DNA of 64,000 nucleotides from CAXMMR01 sp965198995 (GCA_965198995.1 CBDAQG010000002.1:3053155-3117154); one strand, 5' to 3'. Shown: positions 26,878 through 37,835, numbered from the stretch's first letter. Numbers and translations are program-made. Notes: generated from the sequence alone by a model not told the origin.

Positions 26878-27828
26878 TTAGCTCCGGCGTCCCAGGACGA
26901 TGGCCGCCGAGGCGCCGGCCAGCAGCACGGCGCCGAGGGCCACGATCCTGCCGAGCGGCAGGTGGCCGGAGATCGCGCCGGTGTCGCCCTCCGCCTTGAA
27001 CAGGGCGCCGGGATCGGGCTTCTGCGCCGGGGCGGCGGCGGTGGCGTTGCCCAGCATTCTGGCCATCGCCCAGCGGCCGAGGCCGGGCGCCACCGCATAG
27101 GCCAGCGGCGACAGCCTCGCCACCGCACCGACCGAGACCTTGTCCTTCGGGTGCCGCGCCAGGCGGACGATCGCGGCCGCCACCTGCTCCGGCTTGTCGG
27201 GGGCGCGCACGTTGAGGCGATGGCCGGTGTAGTTGCCGGCATGGCCGACGCCGGCGGTGTCGACGAAGCCGGGGAAGACGTCGCAGACGTGGATGCGAGG
27301 CTCGTCCTGCAGCTCCGCCCGCAGGCTCTCCGACAGGCCACGCAGGCCGAACTTGGTCGCCGTGTAGCTGGCGCCGAACGGCGTGCCGACAAAGGCGCCG
27401 AAGGAGACGACGTTGATCAGCACGCCGGCATGCGCGGCCAGGAAGTAGGGCATCACCGCGTGGGCGCCGTGCAGGGTGCCCATCAGGTTGGTGCGGATCA
27501 CCTGGTCATGCGCCTCGACCGGCACCTCGGTGAAGCGGCCGACGGCGCCGACCCCGGCGTCGTTCACCCACACGTCGATCTTGCCGTAGCGCCTGACCGC
27601 CGCCTTTGCCAGAGCCCGCGTCATGGTCGAGCTGCCGACGTCGGTCTCGATGTACTGCGCCCGGCCGCCGGCGCGCTCGCAGGCGCGGGCGACGGCGGCG
27701 AGCGCGCCGCCGGAGCGGGCGGCCAGGGTCACGCTGGCACCCTGGCGGGCAAAGGCGAGCGCGGTCGCGCGGCCGATGCCACTCGAGGCCCCGGTGATCA
27801 CGACGCTCAGATCAGTCAGCTTGGCCAT
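26878..27828 (-). CDS. Short-chain dehydrogenase with C-terminal membrane helix
   Basis: 316 residues. SDR marks: VVITGASSGIGRATALAFA, VNDAG (in WVNDAGVG, Asp replacing the usual second Asn), and the catalytic YTATKFG. The C-terminal ~25 residues (VALGAVLLAGASAAIVLG) form one membrane helix followed by RRS, so the enzyme is probably anchored with the catalytic domain in the cytosol. The ATG at 27828 is preferred over 27849 because AGGGG precedes it and the Rossmann fold follows at once. Substrate unknown. Confidence 0.87.
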   Translation of the reverse strand: MAKLTDLSVVITGASSGIGRATALAFARQGASVTLAARSGGALAAVARACERAGGRAQYIETDVGSSTMTRALAKAAVRRYGKIDVWVNDAGVGAVGRFTEVPVEAHDQVIRTNLMGTLHGAHAVMPYFLAAHAGVLINVVSFGAFVGTPFGASYTATKFGLRGLSESLRAELQDEPRIHVCDVFPGFVDTAGVGHAGNYTGHRLNVRAPDKPEQVAAAIVRLARHPKDKVSVGAVARLSPLAYAVAPGLGRWAMARMLGNATAAAPAQKPDPGALFKAEGDTGAISGHLPLGRIVALGAVLLAGASAAIVLGRRS

Positions 27829-27882
27829 GTCATGGACCCCTGGTGTCATGGGCGAACAGCGCCGGCCTTGGGGGGTTCCGCG

Positions 27883-27971
27883 GGAAGGCCAGGGCGCTGC
27901 CCTGGACCCGCTGGGGCCCGCGGCCCCAGACCCGCATCCACTGGAATCCAGGCGGCCCCTGGCCTTCCTGG
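27883..27971. repeat. Intergenic palindromic repeat, short copy
   Basis: Head module GGAAGGCCAGGGCGCTGCCC, a GGGGCCCGCGGCCCC palindrome, the shared AGACCCGCATCC, and a GGCCCCTGGCCTTCCT tail ending exactly at the livM-like stop codon. It can fold into hairpins and could end transcription of the transporter operon. Confidence 0.7.
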
Positions 27972-28907
27972 CTACAGCGGCGTCCCCAGTCGCTCAGCGA
28001 CTTCGCCGACGATGCCGCGGCGGAACAGCAGCACGCAGACCATGAAGATCGCGCCTTGGATGACCACGACCCAGGCGCCGAAGGGGGCCAGGTAGTACTG
28101 CATCGCGACGACGATCAGGGCGCCGGCGATCGGGCCGAAGATCGTGCCGATGCCGCCGAGCAGCACCATCAGCACGACGAGGCCGGAGGTGGCGGTGCCG
28201 ACGTCGGACAGGGTCTCGATGCCCATGACCATCGCCTTGGTGCCGCCGGCGATGGCGGCCAGCGTGGCGGCGATGACGAAGATCATCCACTTGTAGTGTG
28301 ACGCCTCGTAGCCGAGCGAGATGGCGCGCGGCTCGTTCTCGCGGATCGCCTTGACCACTTGGCCGAACGGCGAGTGCACGACGCGGTGGATGACCAGCAC
28401 GCCGGCCAGGAAGATAACGGCGACAAGCGCGTACATCGCGGCGTCATGGGCGAGCGGGAGGCGGCCGAAGAGGGCGCTGCGGGGAATGCCCTGGATGCCG
28501 TTCTCGCCGCCGGTGACGCCGGTGAGCTGCACGGCGGCGAAGTAGACGATCTGGGCCAAGGCCAGCGTGATCATGGCGAAGTAGATCGCCTGGCGGCGGA
28601 TGGCGAGCCAGCCGAAGCCGGCGCCAAGGCCGGCGCCGGCGAGCCCGCCGGCGACGATGGCGACCTCCGGGGTCACGCCGAGCGTCTGCACGAGGTAGCC
28701 GGTGACGTAGCCGCCAAGGCCGAAATAGGCGGCCTGGCCGAGCGAGAGCAGCCCGACCGAGCCCATGAGAAGGTTCGTTCCCATGGCGAACAGGGCGTAG
28801 CACATCACCTGCATCACCACGATCGGATACAGGATGAAGGGGGCGACGAGCACCAGGCCGACGAGGCCGAGGAAGGCGGCGAGCTGGGCCCGGCTGAGGG
28901 CGAACAT
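27972..28907 (-). CDS. Branched-chain amino-acid type ABC transporter permease (LivM-like)
   Basis: 311 residues, about eight membrane segments. GTNLLMGSVGLLSLGQAAYF near residue 42 is the LivM signature and a central RENEPRAISLGYE is the cytoplasmic EAA-like loop that contacts the ATPase. Last gene of the minus-strand transporter operon. Imports amino acids or related carboxylates/amides with the proteins encoded upstream; the substrate is not deducible. Confidence 0.9.
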   Translation of the reverse strand: MFALSRAQLAAFLGLVGLVLVAPFILYPIVVMQVMCYALFAMGTNLLMGSVGLLSLGQAAYFGLGGYVTGYLVQTLGVTPEVAIVAGGLAGAGLGAGFGWLAIRRQAIYFAMITLALAQIVYFAAVQLTGVTGGENGIQGIPRSALFGRLPLAHDAAMYALVAVIFLAGVLVIHRVVHSPFGQVVKAIRENEPRAISLGYEASHYKWMIFVIAATLAAIAGGTKAMVMGIETLSDVGTATSGLVVLMVLLGGIGTIFGPIAGALIVVAMQYYLAPFGAWVVVIQGAIFMVCVLLFRRGIVGEVAERLGTPL

Positions 28908-29010
28908 CTAGCGCGCTTCCACGACGAGTGTGACCGCTCTAGCCTTGTTGCTGGCGAGCGATTGCGTCCGCCTCAGATCGCTGCGCGATGCAAGCCAGGC
29001 TGACATCGCT

Positions 29011-29898
29011 CTAGACGGCCTTGCCGAACAGGCCGGCCGGGCGGACGAGCAGCACGATCGCCATGACCACGAAGACGGCGACGGCGGAGCCCGGCGGGTA
29101 GAACACGTCGGTGAAGCCCTCGATGATGCCGAGGCCGAAGCCGGTGAGGATGGCGCCGCCGATCGAGCCCATGCCGCCGATGACGACGACGGCGAAGACG
29201 GTGTCGAGCAGCTCCGCCCCCATGCCGGGATTGACCGAGTAGAGCGGTGCGGCGAGCACGCCGGCGAGGGCCGCGAGCCCGACGCCGACGGCGAAGGTCA
29301 GGCTGATCAGCCGCGGCACGTTGACGCCGAAGGCCTGCACCAGGCTGGGGTTTTCGGTCGCCGCGCGCAGCAGCGCGCCGAGCCGGGTCCGCTCGATGAT
29401 CAGCCAGGTGACCAGGCAGATCAGGCAGGCGGCCAGCACGACGAAGCCGCGATAGACCGGCAGGTACATGAAGCCGAGGTTGAGCACGCCGGAGAGCAGC
29501 GCCGGCGCGTCGTAGCCGACGCCGGAGACGCCGAAATAGACGGTCATCACGCCCTGCAGGAGCTGCGCCAAGCCGAACGTCAGCAGCAGGCCGTACAGGA
29601 TGTCGAGCTTGTAGACGCGGCTGATCAGCACCCGCTCGAGCAGCAGGCCAAGGCCGCCGACGATGAGGGGTGCTGCGATCAGCGACGGCCAGAAGCCGAT
29701 GCCGAGATAGGTGAGCAGGCCCCAGGCGACGAAGGCGCCGATCATGAACATCGCGCCGTGGGCGAAGTTGATGATCCTCAGCAGGCCGAAGATGATGGCG
29801 AGCCCCATCGACAGCATGGCGTAGAACGAACCGTTGATGATGCCGAGCAGCAGCTGGCCGAACAGCAGCGGCGCCGGCTTGCCGAAGATCATCGTCAT
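29011..29898 (-). CDS. Branched-chain amino-acid type ABC transporter permease (LivH-like)
   Basis: 295 residues, hydrophobic throughout. LGIINGSFYAMLSMGLAIIF and IINFAHGAMFMIGAF mark the LivH family; a loop ATENPSLVQAFGVNV is the ATPase-contact region, and GGMGSIGGAILTGFGLGIIE closes the core. It begins 12 bases after the binding-protein gene stop and lies 103 bases before the LivM-like gene. Forms the membrane channel with LivM. Confidence 0.9.
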   Translation of the reverse strand: MTMIFGKPAPLLFGQLLLGIINGSFYAMLSMGLAIIFGLLRIINFAHGAMFMIGAFVAWGLLTYLGIGFWPSLIAAPLIVGGLGLLLERVLISRVYKLDILYGLLLTFGLAQLLQGVMTVYFGVSGVGYDAPALLSGVLNLGFMYLPVYRGFVVLAACLICLVTWLIIERTRLGALLRAATENPSLVQAFGVNVPRLISLTFAVGVGLAALAGVLAAPLYSVNPGMGAELLDTVFAVVVIGGMGSIGGAILTGFGLGIIEGFTDVFYPPGSAVAVFVVMAIVLLVRPAGLFGKAV

Positions 29899-29910
29899 CG
29901 AGGCGCGACC

Positions 29911-31140
29911 TCAGGATTTGACGAGCGGGCAACCCTCGCTCGCCAGCGGCGCGAAGGTCTGCTCGGCCGGCGTCGTGTGCAGCAGGTCGTAGTAATCCCA
30001 CGGGATGCTGCTCTCGCCCGGCTTCTTCACCCGGAACAGGAAGGAGGGGCACATGAAGCGGCCATCCTCGCGGACCGAGCACTGGCCGAACGCGTCGTCC
30101 TGCGTCGGCATCTTTTTCATCTGCGCAACGATTGCGGCGCCGCTCTTGTTGGCCGCCTCGATGCCGATCGCATCGACCGCCTTCATGAAGTGGGTGACGC
30201 CGCTGTAGCAGCCGGCTTGGGCCATCGAGGGGTAGTTGGTCGGCGACTTGGTCAGCACGCGCTTGGTGAAGGCGCGCGTCCTGTCGTTCATGTTCCAGTA
30301 GAAGCTCTCGGTGAGCACCAGGCCCTGGGCGATCTCCAGGCCCATGCCGTGGATGTCGTTCAGGTAGATCAGCAGGCCGGCGATCTTCATGCCGCTCTGG
30401 GTGATGCCGAACTGGTGCGCCTGCTTGATCGAGTTGACGGTGTCCTTGCCGGCGTTGGCAAGCCCCAGCACCTGGGCGCCCGAGGACTGCGCCTGCACCA
30501 GGAAGGAGGAGAAGTCGGTGGTCTGCGGGAACGGGTAGTCGACGTCGCCGACCACCGTGCCGCCGGCGGCTTTGACGACGGCGGTCGTCTGGTCACGCAG
30601 CAGCTGGCCGAAGGTGTAGTTGGCGGTGATGAAGAACCAGCTCTTGCCGCCGGCCGCGACCATCGCGCCGCCGGTGGAGTGGGAGAGCATGTAGGTGTCG
30701 TACGACCAGTGGATCGTGTCCTCGTTGCATTTCGGACCGGTCAGCGCCGAGGTCGCGGCGTTGGTGTTGATGTAGGCCTTGTCCTTCTCGCGGGCGACGC
30801 CGGCGATGGCGAGGGCGACGGCGGAGTTCGGCACGTCGATCAGCAAATCGACGCCGCTGTCGAACCACTGCCGGGCGAGGCCGGCGCCGACATCGGGCTT
30901 GTTCTGGTGGTCGCCCTTGATCACGGTGACGTCGTAGCCCTTGGCCGCGGCACCCCAATCCTCGAGCGCCTGGCGGACGCAGGCGACCGAGGTCTCGCCG
31001 CCGACATCGCTGTAGGTGCCCGAGAAGTCGCTGCAGACGCCGATGGTGAGCGGCTTGCCGGCGGCCCAAGCGCGGCGCGGCAGGCCGCCGACGGTTGCGG
31101 CCAATGCGGTGCCGAGGACCGCGCGTCGTTTGACGTCCAT
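29911..31140 (-). CDS. Periplasmic substrate-binding protein of the LivJ/AmiC type
   Basis: 409 residues. N-terminal export signal MDVKRRAVLGTALAATVGGL with a cleavage zone PRRAWAAG. The mature protein begins PLTIGVCSDFSGTYSDVGGE, the type-I periplasmic binding protein pattern, with DVPNSAVALAIAGVAREK and FFITANYTFGQLLRD further on. Cysteines in NEDT (KCNED), GCYSG, QCSV and MCPS could form disulfides. This subgroup (Peripla_BP_6) often binds amides, urea or aromatic acids as well as amino acids. Third gene of the operon, downstream of the two ATPases. Confidence 0.9.
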   Translation of the reverse strand: MDVKRRAVLGTALAATVGGLPRRAWAAGKPLTIGVCSDFSGTYSDVGGETSVACVRQALEDWGAAAKGYDVTVIKGDHQNKPDVGAGLARQWFDSGVDLLIDVPNSAVALAIAGVAREKDKAYINTNAATSALTGPKCNEDTIHWSYDTYMLSHSTGGAMVAAGGKSWFFITANYTFGQLLRDQTTAVVKAAGGTVVGDVDYPFPQTTDFSSFLVQAQSSGAQVLGLANAGKDTVNSIKQAHQFGITQSGMKIAGLLIYLNDIHGMGLEIAQGLVLTESFYWNMNDRTRAFTKRVLTKSPTNYPSMAQAGCYSGVTHFMKAVDAIGIEAANKSGAAIVAQMKKMPTQDDAFGQCSVREDGRFMCPSFLFRVKKPGESSIPWDYYDLLHTTPAEQTFAPLASEGCPLVKS

Positions 31141-31182
31141 TCTTGTAACCCTTCAGATGCTGTCTTGGATGTTGCCGTCCGG

Positions 31183-31867
<685 letters not shown>

Positions 31868-31875
<8 letters not shown>

Positions 31876-32650
31876 GGCGGGCTTCAGCGTGGTTCGCTGC
31901 AGCATGATCGGTGCCGAGATAGGCGGTGACGACCGCCGGGTCGGTCGAGACCGTGTCGTAGTTTCCCTCGGCCAGGATCTTGCCGCGCGTCAGCACGGTG
32001 ATGCGGTCGGACAGGCCGGCGACGACGGACAGGTTGTGCTCGACCATCAGGATGGTGCGGCCGACGCGCAACTGGCGGATCAGCCCGACGATGCGCGCGA
32101 CGTCGGCCTCGGTCATGCCCGCGGTCGGCTCGTCGAGCAGCAGCAGGGTCGGGCTGAGGGCAAGCGTCGTCGCGATCTCCAAGGCGCGCTTGCGGCCGTA
32201 GGACAGCTCGGCGGCGGGCACCTCGGCGAGCTCGGACAGGCCGACCTCGCCGAGCAGCTCGTGCGCCCGGTCGTGATACTGCCGCAGCAGGCGGTCCGAG
32301 CGCCAGAAGTCGAAGCTCGATCCCCGCTGCCGCTGCAGCGCGATGCGGACGTTCTCGAGCGCGCTGAGATGGCCGAACACCGCCGAGATCTGGAAGCTGC
32401 GCACCATGCCGCGGCGGGCAATCTCGGCCGGGCGCAGCCGGGTGATGTCGTTGCCCTGAAACAGTATTCGCCCGGCACTCGGCTGCAACGACTTGGTCAG
32501 CAGGTTAAAGCAGGTGGTCTTGCCGGCCCCGTTCGGGCCGATCAAGGCGTGAATGCTGCCGACCTCAACTCGCAGAGCGACATTGTCGACAGCGCGAAAG
32601 CCGCCAAATACTTTGGACAACCCGGCCGTTTCCAGGATCGCCTCGCTCAA
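31868..32650 (-). CDS. ABC transporter ATPase, LivG-like
   Basis: 260 residues from a TTG start. Walker A ALIGPNGAGKTTCFNLLT, the LivG-specific ITRLRPAEIARRGMVRSFQ region, signature ELSYGRKRALEIATTLALSP, Walker B LLLLDEPTAGMTEAD and MVEHNLSVV. The frame stays open to an ATG at 32794, but those extra residues are encoded by an intergenic repeat copy and match the non-coding frame of another copy at 36.9 kb, so they are rejected. The TTG at 32650 restores normal family length. First gene of the transporter operon. Confidence 0.9.
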
Positions 32651-32713
32651 TCGGTCGTTCCACCCTGTAGCCTTTTGCCATGCCTCGCACGAAGCCGAAT
32701 GACGCGCAATGCG

Positions 32714-32904
32714 TGGAGGAAGGCCAGGGGCTTCGCCCCTGGACCCCATTAAAGGCGGAGCCCTTAAAATCCATTTTCTTATCCATGACTTCATGGCGAG
32801 GCCGGTTGCGCGGGGAACAGGTTTTGAGTGGCTTCGCCAAGTCAGAAAGTGCCCGTCTGGACTCCAAGCGGATGCGGGTCTGGGGGCGCCGCCCCCAGCG
32901 GCGG
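32714..32904 (-). repeat. Intergenic palindromic repeat, full modular copy (reverse orientation)
   Basis: Read on the minus strand it contains GGGGGCGGCGCCCCC, AGACCCGCATCC, the conserved CTTGGCGAAGCCA, ATGGATTTTAAGGGCTCCGC, and the CCAGGGGCGAAGCCCCTGG hairpin, in the same order as the copies at 36.8 and 53.8 kb. It fills the gap between the livG-like start and the ABC-2 permease stop. Confidence 0.85.
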
Positions 32905-32906
32905 GT

Positions 32907-33668
32907 TCACCGCTTCAGACGATAGCCAGTCTTGAAGATCCACCAGATGCCGGCCAGGCAGGCGAGCATGAACACCAGGGTCATGCCCAGGCTGGCGCCG
33001 ACGGCGATGTCGGAGACGCCGAAGAAGCTCCAGCGGAAGCCGCTGATCAGGTAGACCACCGGGTTGAACAGCGTCACCGTCCGCCAGAACGGCGGCAGCA
33101 TGTTGATCGAGTAGAAGCTGCCGCCGAGGAAGGTGAGTGGGGTGACGATCAGCGCCGGCACGAGGTTCAGCTTCTCGAAATTGTCGGCCCAGATGCCGAT
33201 GATGAAGCCGAACAGGCTGAAGGTCAGCGACGTCAGGACCAGGAAGGCGATCATCCACAGCGGATGGAGGATGCCGTAGGGGACGAACAGGCGGGCGGTG
33301 GCCAGGATGATCAGGCCGAGCAGCATCGACTTGCTGGCCGCCGCGCCGACATAGCCGAGCACGATCTCGAGCGGCGAGATCGGGGCGGAAAGCAGCTCGT
33401 AGATGGTGCCGACGAATTTCGGAAAGTAGATGCCGAACGAGGCGTTGGCGATGCTCTGCGTCAGCAGCGACAGCATGACGAGGCCGGGGACGATGAAGGC
33501 GCCGTAGCGCACGCCGTCGATCGCGCCCAGGTGCGAGCCCATCGCGCTGCCGAAGACGACGAAGTAGAGCGCGGTGGCGAGCACCGGCGAGACGACGCTC
33601 TGCAGCAGCGTCCGCCAGGTGCGGCTCATCTCGAAGCGGTAGATCGCCCGGATGGCGTAGACGTTCAT
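32907..33668 (-). CDS. ABC-2 type transporter permease
   Basis: 253 residues with six membrane segments, the typical length of ABC-2 export permeases. It opens with MNVYAIRAIYRFEMSRTWRT, the amphipathic lead, and has FPKFVGTIYELLSAPISPLE, a conserved loop, and LTFLGGSFYSINMLPPFW, the family signature before the last helices. It starts 10 bases after the cognate ATPase gene stop. Expected to export a drug, lipid or polysaccharide; the substrate is unknown. Its stop codon abuts a repeat copy. Confidence 0.9.
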   Translation of the reverse strand: MNVYAIRAIYRFEMSRTWRTLLQSVVSPVLATALYFVVFGSAMGSHLGAIDGVRYGAFIVPGLVMLSLLTQSIANASFGIYFPKFVGTIYELLSAPISPLEIVLGYVGAAASKSMLLGLIILATARLFVPYGILHPLWMIAFLVLTSLTFSLFGFIIGIWADNFEKLNLVPALIVTPLTFLGGSFYSINMLPPFWRTVTLFNPVVYLISGFRWSFFGVSDIAVGASLGMTLVFMLACLAGIWWIFKTGYRLKR

Positions 33669-33678
33669 GGCTTGGGCG

Positions 33679-34644
<966 letters not shown>

Positions 34645-34812
34645 CGTGCGGTGGGTTCCGGCGTCGGCTTGAGGATGATGGTCTGGCCGATGCGTCGAGC
34701 CCGCCTCTATCGCGTCGACAGCCGCGCCGCAATCGTGCACCGGCCGGCGTGGCTCGACGCGCTCTGACGCGCGGCGCAGAGTGCGGCCCCTGCGAGCGAG
34801 GACGGGGGAACA

Positions 34813-35643
34813 ATGCCACGGCAAGCGGCGAACCGGAACACCGACGAGCTCGGCCAGGATGTCGAGCTCCTGCAGCGCGACGGCATCGTCGCCCGCCGGG
34901 GCGCGTTCAGTCGGGAGTGGGCGGAGCGGCTGCGGGCGGACATGATGGAGGCCTTCTGGCCGGCCATCCAGCGGCCGGGCGGCGCGATCGGCCGTGGTCC
35001 CAGGCGCTGGTATGTCGAGCTGCATCCCGAGGCGCTGAGCGGCTTCGTCGAGCTGGTGACGCACCCTTGGGTCGTGGGCCTGTGCGAGCGGGTATTGGGG
35101 CCGGACTGGCAGATCGTCGAGGTCGGCTTCGACACCCCGTTCGAAGGGGCGCAGGACCAGCCGTGGCATCGCGACTTCCCCGCGCCGCCGGAGAGTTACG
35201 AGGGCCGGCGCATCACCTCGCTCGCCTTCAACCTCACCGGCGTCGACGTCGCCGAGGACATGGGGCCGTTCGAGGTCGCGCCGGGCACGCAGTGGGATGA
35301 CGGGCGCGGCTGGAACCACGAGATGTTCCCCGATGCGAGCCTCTATTCGCGCTTCGCCGAGCGCGCGGTGCGCAAGTATCCGCGCCTGGGCGACATCTCC
35401 TGCCGCTCGGCGCTGACCCTGCATCGCGGCACCCGGCACGCCTCGCAGGTGCCGCGCCCGGCGCTGGTGCTCGGCGTCGATGCGCCCGGCGCCGGGCACG
35501 CCGCGCTGCACGACATGATGGTCACCCGCGCGTATCACGCCGCGCTGCCCGCAGCGACGCGGGCGCATCTGCATTGCCGGGTGGTCGACGCGCTGGAGCC
35601 CATCGTCCAGAAGCACGACATCGAAGGCCTGGTGATGGGCTGA
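34813..35643 (+). CDS. Phytanoyl-CoA dioxygenase (PhyH) family protein
   Basis: 276 residues of the Fe(II)/2-oxoglutarate jelly-roll fold. Iron ligands are visible as the H-x-D in PWHRDFPAPP and a distal His in LHRGTRHAS, followed by an Arg-type 2-oxoglutarate anchor region (VPRPALVLG). Such enzymes hydroxylate small molecules or lipids in the cytosol. The ATG at 34813 follows ACGGGGGA. It is 4 bases before a secreted alpha/beta hydrolase gene, implying one transcript, though the two functions do not point to a known pathway. Confidence 0.85.
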   Translation: MPRQAANRNTDELGQDVELLQRDGIVARRGAFSREWAERLRADMMEAFWPAIQRPGGAIGRGPRRWYVELHPEALSGFVELVTHPWVVGLCERVLGPDWQIVEVGFDTPFEGAQDQPWHRDFPAPPESYEGRRITSLAFNLTGVDVAEDMGPFEVAPGTQWDDGRGWNHEMFPDASLYSRFAERAVRKYPRLGDISCRSALTLHRGTRHASQVPRPALVLGVDAPGAGHAALHDMMVTRAYHAALPAATRAHLHCRVVDALEPIVQKHDIEGLVMG

Positions 35644-35647
35644 CGCG

Positions 35648-36829
35648 ATGAGGGCCACGGCCGCGGCCTGCCTGATAGCGACGCTGGCCGCCGCCGGCGC
35701 GGCCGCGGCGCCGACCAACCCGGCGCCGGCCGAGCCGGTGCAGCATGAGTTCGTCATCAACGGCTTTGCGACCGAGCACGGCGCAATGCTGCCCGAGGCG
35801 CGCATCGTCTACGGCACCTACGGGCAGCTCGACCCGGCCGGCGACAACGCGGTGCTGCTGCCGTCGCACTTCATGGCCGACATGCACGGCTACGGATGGC
35901 TGGTCGGGCCTGGCCGCGCCCTCGATCCGACGAAGCTGTTCATCGTCACCAGCGAGCTGTTCGGCAACGGCCGCTCCTCCTCGCCGAGCAACACGCCCGA
36001 GCCGTTCCACGGCCCGCGCTTTCCGCTGATGACGATCCGCGACAACGTCAACGCCGTGCACCGCCTGCTGACCGAGGCGCTGCACGTGCGGCATCTGCAG
36101 GCCGTGATCGGCTTCAGCATGGGCGCCCAGCAGGCGCTGCAATGGGCGGTCAGCTACCCCGACTTCATGGACCGCATCGTCGCCACCTCCGGCACCGCCA
36201 AGACCTACGGCCACGGCATCGTCCGCCTGGAGGGCCAGATCGCCGCGCTCACCGCCGACCCGGTGTTTGACGGCGGCAACTACAAGACGGAGCCGAGCAC
36301 CGGTATCGCCGCGACCTCGCTGGTCTGGCTCGGCTGGCTCTACTCGCAGGAATGGTGGCGGCGCGAGCTGTGGCGGGCCGACAACCCGGCCGGCGCGACG
36401 CTGCAGCAGGCGATCGACCGCTATGTGGCCGAGTTCTTCACCGGCGACGACGCCAACGATCTGATCCTGCAGATGCACACCTGGGAGAGCAACGACGTCG
36501 GCGCCACCAGCCCGTTCCACGGCGACGTCGAAGCCGCACTGCGCTCGATCAAGGTTCCGGTGCTTTACATGCCGTCCGCCACCGACCTGTACTTCCCGCT
36601 CGAGGACGCAAAGTACGAGGCGGCATTCATCCCGCATTGCGACCTGACGCCGATCCCCTCGCTGTGGGGCCATCCCGCCGGCGCCGGCGCCAGCCCAGCG
36701 GACGCGACGTTCCTGAATGAGCATGTCGCGGCGTTCATGAGTGAGGAAGGCCAGGGCTCTGCCCTGGACCCGTCACGCGATAGCGTGCTGCGCACGACGG
36801 GGGCGGCGCCCCCAGACCCGCATCACTAA
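35648..36829 (+). CDS. Secreted alpha/beta hydrolase, MetX-like
   Basis: 393 residues. A signal peptide (CLIATLAAAGAAAAPTNPAP) leads into INGFATEHGAMLPEARIVYG, the opening of the homoserine acetyltransferase-like alpha/beta hydrolases. The nucleophile elbow is AVIGFSMGAQQALQW; an Asp in SATDLYFP and a His in LWGHPAG complete a triad. A periplasmic location argues against methionine synthesis and for an esterase or acyltransferase. The last ~32 residues, from SEEGQGSALDPSRD onward, are encoded by an intergenic repeat copy, so the native stop was probably lost and replaced. Confidence 0.85.
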   Translation: MRATAAACLIATLAAAGAAAAPTNPAPAEPVQHEFVINGFATEHGAMLPEARIVYGTYGQLDPAGDNAVLLPSHFMADMHGYGWLVGPGRALDPTKLFIVTSELFGNGRSSSPSNTPEPFHGPRFPLMTIRDNVNAVHRLLTEALHVRHLQAVIGFSMGAQQALQWAVSYPDFMDRIVATSGTAKTYGHGIVRLEGQIAALTADPVFDGGNYKTEPSTGIAATSLVWLGWLYSQEWWRRELWRADNPAGATLQQAIDRYVAEFFTGDDANDLILQMHTWESNDVGATSPFHGDVEAALRSIKVPVLYMPSATDLYFPLEDAKYEAAFIPHCDLTPIPSLWGHPAGAGASPADATFLNEHVAAFMSEEGQGSALDPSRDSVLRTTGAAPPDPHH

Positions 36830-37036
36830 GGAGGCTGGATACGCTCTCTCTTGCTTGGCGAAGCCATTCGATCCTGCCTCCCACACCACGGACCTCAGCG
36901 TGGGACCATGGATCAGGAATGGATTTTAAAGGCTCCGCCTTTAATGGGGTCCAGGGGCGGAGTGAGCCAAAGGTTCCGACTGCGCATACGCGCAGTTGGA
37001 AGGGCTCACGGAGGGAAAGCCCCTGGCCTTATCTTC
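36741..37036 (+). repeat. Intergenic palindromic repeat, full modular copy
   Basis: Head GAGGAAGGCCAGGGCTCTGC, GGGGGCGGCGCCCCC, AGACCCGCATC, the conserved CTTGGCGAAGCCA, ATGGATTTTAAAGGCTCCGC, GGAGTGAGCC, and a tail GAAAGCCCCTGGCCTT ending just before the SDR ribosome site. Its head overlaps the end of the preceding coding frame. Confidence 0.85.
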
Positions 37037-37049
37037 TACGGGAGGCAAA

Positions 37050-37823
37050 ATGATCGAGTATTTCTCACTGGCTGGGCGGGTGGCGTTGGTGACCGGCGGC
37101 TCGCGCGGCATTGGGGCGATGATTGCCGAGGGGTTCCTCAAGGCCGGCGCGGCCAAGGTCTACATCACGGCGCGCAAGGCGGGACCGTGCCAGGAGGCGG
37201 CGGAGCGGCTGTCGGCGTTCGGCGCCTGCATCGCCCTGCCGGGCGACGTCTCGGGCGCCACGGGCGCGCGGGCGATGGCCGAGCGGTTCCTGCGCCACGA
37301 GGACGGGCTCGACATCCTGGTCAACAACGCCGGCGCGGCCTGGGGCGCGCCGTTCGACGAGTTTCCCGAGAGCGGCTGGGACAAGGTGATCGACCTCAAC
37401 CTCAAGACGCCGCTGTTCCTCACCCAGGCGCTGCATGCGGCGCTCAAGCTGCGCGCGACGCAGGGCAAGCCGAGCAAGGTGATCAACATTGCCAGCATCG
37501 ACGGCGTCTCGGTCAACATGCAGGAGACGTACTCATATGCCGCCAGCAAGGCGGGGCTGATCCATCTGACCAAGCGGATGGCGCTGCGGTTGATCGATGA
37601 CGACATCGTCGTCAACGCGATCGCGCCGGGCGCTTTCGCCAGCGACATGAACCGCGACGCGCGCGACCATGCCGACGAGGTCTCCGAGCGGATTCCGTCG
37701 CGCCGCATCGGCGCGAAGGAGGACATCGCGGGAAGTGCGGTTTACCTGGCGTCGCGCGCGGGGGATTACGTCGTCGGCGGGACGCTGGTGGTGGATGGCG
37801 GGATGGCGTGGAAACGGGGCTGA
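37050..37823 (+). CDS. Short-chain dehydrogenase/reductase (FabG-like)
   Basis: 257 residues. VALVTGGSRGIGAMIAEGFL is the cofactor loop, ILVNNAGAAWG the NNAG motif, a catalytic Ser in NIASIDG and YAASKAGLIHL the Tyr-x3-Lys. The C-terminal GGTLVVDGGMAWKRG is the usual ending. The ATG at 37050 has GGAGG eight bases upstream; an upstream ATG at 36996 lies inside the repeat element and is rejected. Often called gluconate- or acetoacetyl-type reductase, but no neighbour fixes the substrate. Confidence 0.9.
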   Translation: MIEYFSLAGRVALVTGGSRGIGAMIAEGFLKAGAAKVYITARKAGPCQEAAERLSAFGACIALPGDVSGATGARAMAERFLRHEDGLDILVNNAGAAWGAPFDEFPESGWDKVIDLNLKTPLFLTQALHAALKLRATQGKPSKVINIASIDGVSVNMQETYSYAASKAGLIHLTKRMALRLIDDDIVVNAIAPGAFASDMNRDARDHADEVSERIPSRRIGAKEDIAGSAVYLASRAGDYVVGGTLVVDGGMAWKRG

Positions 37824-37835
37824 GGAAGGAAGCGG

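Noticed and set aside
27883..27971. Repeat copy as a simple rho-independent terminator
   Set aside because: Strong GC hairpins are present but no U-tract follows, and similar copies occur upstream of genes, so a dedicated terminator function is not supported.
32651..32794. Longer N-terminus for the LivG-like ATPase
   Set aside because: The extra 48 residues are encoded by an intergenic repeat whose other copies are non-coding; the TTG at 32650 gives normal family length.
36851..37600. Plus-strand ORF beginning in the repeat before the SDR gene
   Set aside because: Starts within a repeat copy and then runs out of frame with the SDR, losing all motifs.
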